Below, one piece after another: positions 30,474-39,208 of a DNA stretch of 64,000 nucleotides. The notes under the pieces were generated by a model. It had not been told where the DNA came from. It searched no databases and was given only the letters and a program-made list of their open reading frames with translations. The first letter of the stretch is position 1. Each line of letters opens with the position of its first letter. Source of the stretch: Bacteroidota bacterium (GTDB lineage: Bacteria > Bacteroidota > Bacteroidia > M30B66); NCBI GenBank assembly GCA_947460255.1, contig CANHIS010000003.1, positions 1 through 64,000 on the forward strand, written 5' to 3'. Made by a program: the position numbers and the translations under genes.

Positions 30474-31232
30474 ATGAGCAGCATTAAAATTGAATTGATT
30501 GGTGATAAGGCCGTTATAAGGTTAGATCGAGGAAAAGTTAATGCAATTAATGCAGATGTTATTCACGATTTAACGCAGGCTATACTAGAGCTTAAGGCTG
30601 ATGAGAAGGTTCGTGGAGTAATGATTACAGGAAAAGGAGAGTTTTTTTCGGCAGGCCTAGATGTAGTTGAGCTTTACAATTACAACGAAGAAGAAATCCT
30701 CAATTTTTGGAGAGATTATGATCGCTTGTTGAGGTTGATGATTGCATTCCCGAAACCACTGGTAGCAGCCATTAACGGACATTGTTCTGCTGGTGGATGT
30801 TTGCTTACTTTGGGCTGCGATTACCGCGTGATGGCTTCTGGAAATTATCGAATTGGATTGAATGAAGTGGCTTTAGGAATCGTAATTCCAGAAACTGTAT
30901 ATCACTTGTATTCCTTTGCCATCGGAAGAAGCAAGGCCTATCAGTATTTACTGGAAGGCAAAATGCACTCGCCCGACGAAGCCTTGTCCTGCGGATTAAT
31001 CCACGAATTGCATCCATTGGAACAAGTTGAACTTCATGCAAACAAACAATTAGATCATTACTTAAAATTTAGCACTGCAGTTTGGGCACAGAGTAAGCTC
31101 AACTTCCGCAACGCGTTATTGCAAAGAATAAGAACCGATTTCCAAACTACCTTCGAACACACAATTCGCCAATGGTGGTCGGAAGAATCGAGAAGCATTA
31201 TGGTTGGAATGATCGCTAAGCTAAAAGGCTGA
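30474..31232 (+). CDS. Enoyl-CoA hydratase/isomerase family protein
   Basis: GVMITGKGEFFSAGLDV...PLVAAINGHCSAGGCLL; TACTTTTG box at 30447-30454. Confidence 0.92.
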   Translation: MSSIKIELIGDKAVIRLDRGKVNAINADVIHDLTQAILELKADEKVRGVMITGKGEFFSAGLDVVELYNYNEEEILNFWRDYDRLLRLMIAFPKPLVAAINGHCSAGGCLLTLGCDYRVMASGNYRIGLNEVALGIVIPETVYHLYSFAIGRSKAYQYLLEGKMHSPDEALSCGLIHELHPLEQVELHANKQLDHYLKFSTAVWAQSKLNFRNALLQRIRTDFQTTFEHTIRQWWSEESRSIMVGMIAKLKG

Positions 31233-31297
31233 CATTTATCAGCTGATAATCAAATAGATAGATTTTCTTTATACAGATTTTAAGTTTAATTCAAAGT

Positions 31298-31311
31298 GTA
31301 ACAATTGTATC
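31298..31311. promoter_or_regulatory. Putative Crp/Fnr-type operator (site E, weaker)
   Basis: GTAACAATTGTATC, 37 nt upstream of TACTTTTG (31335-31342). Confidence 0.4.
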
Positions 31312-31361
31312 CATTGCATGGATCATCGGTGATCTACTTTTGTCTTATCAAAAATTCAAAA

Positions 31362-32780
31362 ATGAAAGTAGAACAAATTTATACAGGATGTTTGGCTCAA
31401 GGCGCTTACTATATTGTATCGAACGGAGAAGCCGCAATCATTGATCCACTTCGCGAAACCAAGCCTTACATGGATCGTTTGGAGAAGGACAATGTGAAAT
31501 TGAAATATATTTTCGAAACGCATTTTCATGCGGATTTTGTTTCAGGTCATCTGGATTTGAGTAAAAATACTGGCGCGCCGATTATTTATGGTCCGAACGC
31601 AAAGCCTGAATTTGATGCAATTATTGCAACCGACGAGCAGATTTTTGAATTGGGTGCATTGAAGATTAAAGTGCTTCATACACCTGGTCACACCATGGAA
31701 AGTACCACATTCTTGTTAATTGATGAGAATGGAAAAGACCACTGCATATTCTCTGGCGATACATTGTTCCTCGGTGATGTAGGGCGTCCGGATTTGGCGC
31801 AGAAAGCAGCGAGCATGACCCAAGAAGAACTTGCAGGCACTTTGTACGAAAGTTTGATGAATAAAATCATGCCTTTGGCGGATGATGTGATTGTTTATCC
31901 TGCACATGGCGCTGGAAGTGCTTGTGGTAAAAATATGATGAAAGAAACGGTGGATACTTTGGGCAACCAAAAGCGCATGAATTATGCCTTGAATCAACCT
32001 AGTAAAGAAGCATTTATTGCAGCTGTAACGGACGGATTACTTCCTCCTCCAGCATATTTTGGAATGAACGTAGCGATGAACAAAAAAGGCTACGATAGTT
32101 TTGAAAACGTATTTAACAATGGCATGCGTGCATTGTCGCCAGATGAATTCGAAGTAGCTGCCGAAACTGGTGGAAACGCTTTAATGCTCGACACGCGCGA
32201 CAGTGCAATTTTCCATAAAGGATTTGTGCCACAGTCGATTAATATCGGAATTAACGGAGATTTCGCTCCTTGGGTGGGTGCTTTGGTTGGAAATGTTGCA
32301 CAACCAATTTTGTTGATCACCGAAGATGGAATGGAAGAAGAAACTGTTACACGTCTCACTCGTGTTGGTTTCGATAATATTTTAGGACATTTAAAAGGTG
32401 GTTTTAATGCTTGGTTAAATGCAGGAAAAGAAATCGACACCGTAAACCGGATTTCTGCTAAGCAATTTTCTGAAACCGTTGATATAGCTACCGATGTTGT
32501 GGTAGATGTTCGTAAAGAAAGTGAATATTCTGCTGAACACGTTGATGGCGCATATTCAAAACCTTTGGCATACATCAATGAATGGATTAAAGATATCAAT
32601 CCTGAACAGCATTTCTTCCTTCATTGCGCTGGTGGATACCGCAGTATGATTGCTAGTAGTATTCTTCAAGCACGCGGATACCGCAATTTTACTGAAGTGG
32701 AAGGTGGTTTCAAGGCAATCGCTGAAACCTCAGTGCCAAAAACTGATTTCGTTTGCCAGAGTAAGGTAATGAAAGCTTAA
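31362..32780 (+). CDS. MBL-fold hydrolase with two C-terminal rhodanese domains (paralog of 20220..21626)
   Basis: MKVEQIYTGCLAQGAYYIVSNGEAAIIDPLRET; ETHFHADFVSGH; HCAGGYRSMIASSIL. Confidence 0.92.
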   Translation: MKVEQIYTGCLAQGAYYIVSNGEAAIIDPLRETKPYMDRLEKDNVKLKYIFETHFHADFVSGHLDLSKNTGAPIIYGPNAKPEFDAIIATDEQIFELGALKIKVLHTPGHTMESTTFLLIDENGKDHCIFSGDTLFLGDVGRPDLAQKAASMTQEELAGTLYESLMNKIMPLADDVIVYPAHGAGSACGKNMMKETVDTLGNQKRMNYALNQPSKEAFIAAVTDGLLPPPAYFGMNVAMNKKGYDSFENVFNNGMRALSPDEFEVAAETGGNALMLDTRDSAIFHKGFVPQSINIGINGDFAPWVGALVGNVAQPILLITEDGMEEETVTRLTRVGFDNILGHLKGGFNAWLNAGKEIDTVNRISAKQFSETVDIATDVVVDVRKESEYSAEHVDGAYSKPLAYINEWIKDINPEQHFFLHCAGGYRSMIASSILQARGYRNFTEVEGGFKAIAETSVPKTDFVCQSKVMKA

Positions 32781-32790
32781 TTGTTCCTCG

Positions 32791-32827
32791 GTACAATGCA
32801 AATCAAATCGGTTTGCATTGTACTATT
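32791..32827 (+). terminator. Hairpin, possible terminator
   Basis: GTACAATGCAAATC...GGTTTGCATTGTAC then TATTTTC. Confidence 0.6.
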
Positions 32828-32853
32828 TTCATGAATTTTCGCATTTGAAACTC

Positions 32854-32867
32854 CTTGATAAATCAAG
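32854..32867. promoter_or_regulatory. FNR-half-site-like palindrome upstream of tauE-like gene
   Basis: CTTGAT-AA-ATCAAG. Confidence 0.35.
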
Positions 32868-32901
32868 TGAACTAGCGAAATAATTAATATTCAAAAATAA
32901 A

Positions 32902-33702
32902 ATGGAAATCATTGGCTTTATTGCTTCTATTGCAATTGGAATTTCTTTGGGATTAATTGGAGGTGGAGGAAGTATTCTTACCGTTCCAGTTTTGGTTTAT
33001 TTATTTGGTGTAGATACTGTTCTAGCAACTGCTTATTCGCTTTTTATTGTAGGATTGAGCAGTGCTGTCGGATCGGTGAATTTCTTCCGAAAAGGATTGG
33101 TAAATATCAAGACAGCAATTGTTTTTGGTATTCCTTCAATTATTGCTGTATTCGCTACTCGAGCATTGATGGTGCCTGCAATACCTAAAGAGGTGTTTAC
33201 GCTGGGAGATTTTATCGTTACAAAGAGTATTTTAATGATGTTGCTGTTTGCAGTTTTAATGATTGCTGCTTCATACAGCATGATTAAGAAAGACAAACCG
33301 AAGCCCAACAACGCTTTGCCAGAAGAACAAAAATTCAATTACCCAATGATTCTATTAGAAGGTGCCGTTGTTGGTGTATTAACAGGATTGGTTGGAGCAG
33401 GTGGAGGATTTTTAATTATTCCGGCTTTGGTCGTATTAAGTAAACTTCCAATGAAAGAGGCAGTGGGAACCTCCTTGGCAATTATTGCAGCTAAATCGCT
33501 CATTGGATTTTTTGGAGAAGGCGGAGAAACTGTTATTGATTGGGTGTTCCTTATGAAAGTATCAGCGTTCGCCATTGCAGGAATTTTCATTGGTACAGCA
33601 CTTTCAAAAAGAATTGATGGAGCTAAATTAAAGCCTGCATTTGGATGGTTTGTATTGGTAATGGGAATTTACATCATCATTAAGGAGACAATGTTTAAAT
33701 AA
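32902..33702 (+). CDS. Sulfite exporter TauE/SafE family protein
   Basis: ISLGLIGGGGSILTVPVLVYLFG...GLVGAGGGFLIIPALV. Confidence 0.94.
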   Translation: MEIIGFIASIAIGISLGLIGGGGSILTVPVLVYLFGVDTVLATAYSLFIVGLSSAVGSVNFFRKGLVNIKTAIVFGIPSIIAVFATRALMVPAIPKEVFTLGDFIVTKSILMMLLFAVLMIAASYSMIKKDKPKPNNALPEEQKFNYPMILLEGAVVGVLTGLVGAGGGFLIIPALVVLSKLPMKEAVGTSLAIIAAKSLIGFFGEGGETVIDWVFLMKVSAFAIAGIFIGTALSKRIDGAKLKPAFGWFVLVMGIYIIIKETMFK

Positions 33703-33713
33703 ATCAAAGCTTG

Positions 33714-33727
33714 GTAACAAATGTAAC
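33714..33727. promoter_or_regulatory. Putative Crp/Fnr-type operator (site D)
   Basis: GTAACAAATGTAAC; begins 36 nt upstream of -7-like CATTTTTG (33750-33757). Confidence 0.5.
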
Positions 33728-33780
33728 CGTTACCCAAAAAACATTGTTCCATTTTTGTCATTCACGTAAAATCTAAATGC

Positions 33781-34095
33781 ATGGGATTTCTAAGCAATAT
33801 CTTTGGAAGTAGCAGTCAAACAGAAGATTTAAAAGCAATTATTTCTTCTGGAGCATTTTTGGTCGATGTTCGCAGTAAAGCGGAATTCGAATCAGGAAGT
33901 GCGAAAGGAGCAGTAAATATTCCTGTGGATCAGATTGATTTTCATTTGGACCAATTCAAAGGAAAGGATAGAATAGTGGTATTCTGCCGCAGCGGAAACA
34001 GAAGTAGTCATGCCAAGTACACTTTAGAAAAGAACGGCATTAAAAACGTTGTAAATGGTGGAACTTGGCAGAATGTGTTGAAAAATCAATCTTGA
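33781..34095 (+). CDS. Rhodanese-like domain protein
   Basis: LVDVRSKAEFESGSAKGAVNIPV...VVFCRSGNRSSHA. Confidence 0.92.
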   Translation: MGFLSNIFGSSSQTEDLKAIISSGAFLVDVRSKAEFESGSAKGAVNIPVDQIDFHLDQFKGKDRIVVFCRSGNRSSHAKYTLEKNGIKNVVNGGTWQNVLKNQS

Positions 34096-34100
34096 AAACG

Positions 34101-34448
34101 ATGAAGTCTTTTTATAAATCAATTTTTTTATTGCTCACCATTTTTGTTTTTGCAGCTTGTTCAGGACAAAAATCAGCCATTGATGTAGAACATGCATTTT
34201 TGGTAGATGTTAGAACACCGGGTGAATTTGCCGAAGGATCAGTTCCTGGTGCAGTGAATATTCCAGTAGATGAAATTTCACAAAGGTTAGAAGAATTTAA
34301 AGGGAAAGAACAAGTTGTAGTTTTTTGCAGAAGTGGAAGTCGCAGTTCAAGAGCTGAAGGAATATTAACCAGCAACGGAATTAAAAATGTTGTGAATGGT
34401 GGAACTTGGCAAATGGTAGATGAATTGGTAAAATCAAAAAATAAATAA
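34101..34448 (+). CDS. Rhodanese-like lipoprotein
   Basis: MKSFYKSIFLLLTIFVFAACSGQ lipobox; VVFCRSGSRSSRA; C-terminus GIKNVVNGGTWQ shared with preceding gene. Confidence 0.9.
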   Translation: MKSFYKSIFLLLTIFVFAACSGQKSAIDVEHAFLVDVRTPGEFAEGSVPGAVNIPVDEISQRLEEFKGKEQVVVFCRSGSRSSRAEGILTSNGIKNVVNGGTWQMVDELVKSKNK

Positions 34449-34525
34449 ATCAGGATAATTTCTAATTCATAGTGTTAGAATGAAATGCTGATTTTTTGTT
34501 CGTCTTAAAATAATGATCTGAAAAC

Positions 34526-35359
34526 ATGAACGAACTCAATGTAGTTATCCCAACCGATTTTAGTGTTCAGGCAGAATATGCCTACATTATGGTTAAAAAA
34601 CTGGAAGAGAAAATTCCAGTAATTGTTCAATTCCTACATGTTCTGCAGGTGCCAGACACGGTGACTATGGATTCAAAAGGAAATATTTCTACGTGTGGAG
34701 ACATAGACGCAAAACATGTTGAAATGCAGCGTGATATTGCATTACGTAAATTAAATAATCTAAAAACATTGTATGGAGAAGATATTCAAGTGCATTTGCG
34801 ATTAGGAAAAGTAAATGATGGAATTCTCCAGTTTGCTGAAGAAGCTAAAGTAGACTTGATTGTTATGGGAACCACTGGTGCATTTGGATTAAAGGAAAAG
34901 CTATCAGGCAGTGAAACTCAAATTGTTGCAAGAAAGTCGGAAATTCCTGTGCTTTCTTTAATGTGTGATCGAAGTGATTTAAAAATTGAGAATCTATTGT
35001 TGGTTCATGATTTTAATAGGCCCGAAAAGCTCGATTTGTCTGTAATGAAGAAGCTCATGAATGCCTTTGGATGCACACTTCACATGCTACAAATTACTTC
35101 CGGAAATCCGGAAGCAGAAATGGTTGCATTCGAAGAAAATATCAAGCTGTTTGCAATGTTAAACAGTGTGCAGAAATATGTCCCACATTTGGTTAAGGAT
35201 ATTGACGTTGAAAATGGCGTGGTGCATTTTAATCAAATGAACAATATGGATATCATCTGTATTGGAACACATGGTAAAGGAAGCAGACTGCACAAAAGTG
35301 CCACCGAGAAGTTGATTAATCATCTTTTCAAACCGATTATCTCATTTCACCTCAATTAA
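34526..35359 (+). CDS. Universal stress protein family
   Basis: NVVIPTDFSVQAEYAYIMV...DLIVMGTTGAFGLKEKLSGSETQIVARKSEIPVL. Confidence 0.88.
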   Translation: MNELNVVIPTDFSVQAEYAYIMVKKLEEKIPVIVQFLHVLQVPDTVTMDSKGNISTCGDIDAKHVEMQRDIALRKLNNLKTLYGEDIQVHLRLGKVNDGILQFAEEAKVDLIVMGTTGAFGLKEKLSGSETQIVARKSEIPVLSLMCDRSDLKIENLLLVHDFNRPEKLDLSVMKKLMNAFGCTLHMLQITSGNPEAEMVAFEENIKLFAMLNSVQKYVPHLVKDIDVENGVVHFNQMNNMDIICIGTHGKGSRLHKSATEKLINHLFKPIISFHLN

Positions 35360-35377
35360 TCAGCACTTCTCAAAATT

Positions 35378-35935
35378 ATGATTGAATTTATCACACAACC
35401 TTGGTCTTGGTGGTTCTCAGGAATCATTATTTCAGCCATCATGTTTACTATGCTTTATTTTGGGCAATCATTTGGATTCTCCTCTAACTTGAGAACAATT
35501 TGTTCTATTGCTGGAGCTGGTAAAATGGTGAAATTCTTCGATTTTAATTGGAGAAGTCAACTATGGAATATCGTATTTTTAATTGGTGCCATAATCGGAG
35601 GATTTATTGCGAATCAATTTTTAAGCAATGATGAACCAGTGAAGATTTCAAAAGCAACGATTGAAACGCTTTCTCAATACGGATTTGAAGCTCCTAAAGG
35701 TGCCCAACCTGATGAATTGTTTACGTGGGAAGCCGTTTTTACGTTGAAAGGATTTCTAGTTTTAGCCATTGGAGGTTTATTGGTAGGCTTCGGAGCAAGA
35801 TATGCCGGTGGATGTACTTCTGGACATGCCATTAGTGGCTTAAGTGACCTTCAAATTCCTTCTCTAGTTGCAGTAATTGGATTTTTTCTTGGAGGTTTAA
35901 TCATGACCTACTTCATCTTTCCACTTATATTTTAA
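35378..35935 (+). CDS. YeeE/YedE family (thiosulfate-transport-like) half-protein
   Basis: GFGARYAGGCTSGHAISGLSDLQIPSLVAVIGFFLGG. Confidence 0.9.
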   Translation: MIEFITQPWSWWFSGIIISAIMFTMLYFGQSFGFSSNLRTICSIAGAGKMVKFFDFNWRSQLWNIVFLIGAIIGGFIANQFLSNDEPVKISKATIETLSQYGFEAPKGAQPDELFTWEAVFTLKGFLVLAIGGLLVGFGARYAGGCTSGHAISGLSDLQIPSLVAVIGFFLGGLIMTYFIFPLIF

Positions 35936-35957
35936 CATACAATAAATTTCAATCGAA

Positions 35958-36371
35958 ATGAAGTTTCTAAAGTTTTTAATTGTTGGTGTTATTTTCGGAA
36001 TTGTAATGGCCAAATCAGAAGCCTTTTCTTGGTACCGAATTCAAGAAATGTTTCGATTTCAGTCGTTTCATATGTATGGAATTATTGGAACTGCCGTTGT
36101 TTTAGGTGTTCTTGGAGTTGCTTTAATTAAGAAGTATAAAATCCGAGATTTTGCAGGGAATACAATTTTATTTCATCCCAAAGACAAAGCTTATCCTCGA
36201 TACATTATTGGTGGAACTCTTTTCGGACTTGGTTGGGCACTCAGTGGTGCTTGTCCTGGTCCAATGGTGGTAAATATCGGTTATGGTTATTTGCCATTTA
36301 TCATAGTATTCCTTTTTGCTGCCCTAGGAACATTTCTTTATGGGATAATTAAGGACAAACTCCCTCATTAA
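35958..36371 (+). CDS. YeeE/YedE (DUF6691-like) half-protein
   Basis: GGTLFGLGWALSGACPGPMVVNIGYGY. Confidence 0.88.
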   Translation: MKFLKFLIVGVIFGIVMAKSEAFSWYRIQEMFRFQSFHMYGIIGTAVVLGVLGVALIKKYKIRDFAGNTILFHPKDKAYPRYIIGGTLFGLGWALSGACPGPMVVNIGYGYLPFIIVFLFAALGTFLYGIIKDKLPH

Positions 36372-36394
36372 TTTCTTTTTCAATTTTTTCGCAG

Positions 36395-37462
36395 ATGAGC
36401 ACAGAAAATCTACAAGGGAAAGACGAAGAGTTGCAGCAACAGCTTGGCAGAAGTATTATATTCCTTTTTATCACTGCTGCAGTTGTTTTTATATTGTTCA
36501 TGATTTTACTGAATTTCAATTTTTCTAACAGCAATAAAACATTAGAAGAAAAGAAATCTTTATTAAAAGAAGGTTCGAAAGCTGATCAAGTTGAACTTTG
36601 GGAAGCCCCGATCCCAGAATCTATCTCTGATACTGCTCAAAAATCACTTGTACTTTATGGCAAGGAACTCATTGCGCACACGTCAAAATATCTTGGTCCT
36701 AAAGGCTCTGTTTTGCAAATTAGCAATGGATTAAATTGCCAGAATTGCCACCTTGATGCAGGTACTCGACCATGGGGAAATAACTATGGTTCCGTAGCTT
36801 CTATGTATCCAAAATTTAGAGCAAGAAGTGGCAGCACTGAGAATATTTACAAACGAGTAAATGATTGTTTTGAAAGAAGTTTAAATGGGAAATCGCTTGA
36901 TACACTTGGAAGAGAAATGCAAGCCATTAAATCCTACATTGAATTCTTAGGAACTAACGTTGAAAAAGGTGAAAAAGCAGAAGGCTCTGGATTCAAAGAT
37001 CTTGCGTTTATGGATCGTGCAGCAGATCCTGAAAAAGGCAAATTGGTGTATGATCAGAAATGCTTAAGTTGTCATCAAGCAGATGGCCAAGGCAGCCAAT
37101 TACCTGATGGTTCAGAATATTCTTTTCCTCCGCTATGGGGGAAATTTAGCTACAACGATGGTGCAGGTTTGTATAGAATTACCAATTTTGCGAAATATGT
37201 AAAATACAACATGCCACTAGGAGCTACGCACGACAACACACAATTGTCGAATGAAGAAGCTTGGGATGTTGCTGCATACGTAAATTCTCAACCACGACCG
37301 CACATCAATGTGCCTAAGGATTGGCCAGATGTTTCTAAAAAGCCAATTGATCACCCCTTCGGACCATATTCAGATAAGTTTTCACAGGAACAACATAAAT
37401 ACGGACCTTGGGGACCAATTGCTGAGGAAAGAAAAAAGAAAGAATCGAAAGACAAGAAGTAG
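36395..37462 (+). CDS. Dihaem c-type cytochrome, TsdA-like (thiosulfate dehydrogenase family)
   Basis: Haem motifs CQNCH and CLSCH; FRARSGSTENIYKRVNDCFERSLNGK typical of TsdA-like proteins; N-terminal membrane anchor. Confidence 0.85.
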   Translation: MSTENLQGKDEELQQQLGRSIIFLFITAAVVFILFMILLNFNFSNSNKTLEEKKSLLKEGSKADQVELWEAPIPESISDTAQKSLVLYGKELIAHTSKYLGPKGSVLQISNGLNCQNCHLDAGTRPWGNNYGSVASMYPKFRARSGSTENIYKRVNDCFERSLNGKSLDTLGREMQAIKSYIEFLGTNVEKGEKAEGSGFKDLAFMDRAADPEKGKLVYDQKCLSCHQADGQGSQLPDGSEYSFPPLWGKFSYNDGAGLYRITNFAKYVKYNMPLGATHDNTQLSNEEAWDVAAYVNSQPRPHINVPKDWPDVSKKPIDHPFGPYSDKFSQEQHKYGPWGPIAEERKKKESKDKK

Positions 37463-37480
37463 TTTTCAAACCGTCATCTT

Positions 37481-39178
37481 ATGAAAAACAACAGAAGAAA
37501 TTTTATTAAAGCTATTGGAATTACTGCTGGAGCAGGTATAGTAGCAGCGAATCCATTAAATGCAATGGATGCAGTAATTGGTCAAGATAATGCAAATGAA
37601 AATTCTTCTGAAATAAAGGACGGGCCATTTACAATTTCAATTCTTCAAACCACCGATGTGCATTGCCAAGTGCATCCACACGATGAATTGTTTTGGGAAA
37701 ATAATCAAGCCGTTTACCGCAAAACTGGTGGTTATGCGCAACTTTCAACCTATTTAAAGGAATTTAGAAAGAAAAATCCTCACACTTTTTTATTGGATAC
37801 TGGCGATATGTTTCAAGGAAGTGAATTGAGTGTAAAAACTACCGGAAAAGCATTTGTACCCATTTTGGATGCACTTCAATACGATTTGTATTTACCAGGA
37901 AATTGGGAAGTAATTTACTACAAGAAAAATATGCAAACGCTTCTAGGATCACTCAAAGCTCCAAAAGTATGTGCAAATATGTATCACGATGCTGGCGAAG
38001 GAAAAAAGGGCGAACTTGTTTTTCCTCCATATTATATTTGGAATGTAAATGGTGTGAAAATCGGTTTTATTGGATACACTGATCCTTTGGTTCCTATTCG
38101 TCAATCCCCAAATTATAGCAAAGGGATCATCTACACTAAACCTGAGGAAAATCTTCCATTTTATGTAGATGTGCTTAGAAATCAAGAACAATGCGCTTAC
38201 GTAATGATTGTTGCTCATCTAGGTCTTTCACAACAAATTCACCTAGCAAATCAAAAAGAATGTGAAGGGGTAAATTACATTCTTGGCGGCGACACACATG
38301 AAAGAGTTCGTAAACCAATAGAATGTAAGTATTCTAAGGTGGTTGAACCTGGTGCTTTTGGCTCATTTGTAGGTAAATTAAATCTCACCATAGAAAATGG
38401 CAAAGTGACTAAGGATGAGTATGAATTGGTCGAAATCACTGCAAGCAAATACAAGGCAGACAAGGAAATTGACAAATTAATTGAGAATCTCGAAGGACCA
38501 TATTTGAACGACATCAACAAAGTAATTGGATACAGTACAATTCCATTATACCGTTATTTTGTAATTGAAAATACCATTGATACCATGATTCTTAATGCAT
38601 TGCGTTGGCAAGTTAAGGATGTGGATATTGTACTTTCTAATGGTTTCCGTTTTTGCCCACCAAGATCAACGCCCGATGCAACAGGAAATATTCCAATAAC
38701 TAGCGGATATGTTTTCGATATGTTACCAGTGGATAGCACTGTAAGAACTGCCAAAGCAACTGGAAAACAGATTAAAGATTGGCTCGAGAAAGAATTAAAC
38801 AATGTTTTTGCAAAAGACGCTTCTGAACGCTTTGGTGGATGGGTGATTAAGTTTAACGGAATGAAAGTTAAATTTAATGCCTACGGAGAAAAAGGCCAAC
38901 GTGTCCTGAGTGTTGAAATTGGAAATGCTCCATTGGATTTGGAGAAAACATACTCCATGTGTGCCTGCGAACGTGATGGAGATCCATTCGATATGCTATG
39001 CAGAATTAAAGGAGTTAAGGATGCTACAAACACTTCATATACGCTTCATTCTGTGATGAAGAATTATTTGACAGCAAATTCTCCAGTTACTCCAACACCA
39101 CAAAAAAATGCAATTGCATTAGATGCTCCAGAATTATTACTTACTCAGGTGACAGGAGTGGATTACCAATTCAGATAA
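37481..39178 (+). CDS. Tat-exported metallophosphatase, SoxB/5'-nucleotidase superfamily
   Basis: RRNFIKAIGITAGAG Tat signal; TTDVHCQ, DTGDMFQGSE, GNWEVIYYKKNMQ, IVAHLGLSQQIHLA, LGGDTHER. Confidence 0.82.
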   Translation: MKNNRRNFIKAIGITAGAGIVAANPLNAMDAVIGQDNANENSSEIKDGPFTISILQTTDVHCQVHPHDELFWENNQAVYRKTGGYAQLSTYLKEFRKKNPHTFLLDTGDMFQGSELSVKTTGKAFVPILDALQYDLYLPGNWEVIYYKKNMQTLLGSLKAPKVCANMYHDAGEGKKGELVFPPYYIWNVNGVKIGFIGYTDPLVPIRQSPNYSKGIIYTKPEENLPFYVDVLRNQEQCAYVMIVAHLGLSQQIHLANQKECEGVNYILGGDTHERVRKPIECKYSKVVEPGAFGSFVGKLNLTIENGKVTKDEYELVEITASKYKADKEIDKLIENLEGPYLNDINKVIGYSTIPLYRYFVIENTIDTMILNALRWQVKDVDIVLSNGFRFCPPRSTPDATGNIPITSGYVFDMLPVDSTVRTAKATGKQIKDWLEKELNNVFAKDASERFGGWVIKFNGMKVKFNAYGEKGQRVLSVEIGNAPLDLEKTYSMCACERDGDPFDMLCRIKGVKDATNTSYTLHSVMKNYLTANSPVTPTPQKNAIALDAPELLLTQVTGVDYQFR

Positions 39179-39208
39179 CAATAATTGTTTAACGTTACAA
39201 CATTCACC

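Noticed and set aside
32090-32599. 169-aa minus-strand ORF antisense to the second MBL-rhodanese gene
   Set aside because: Same shadow-ORF pattern and similar composition to the antisense ORF of its paralog, as expected from paralogous coding strands
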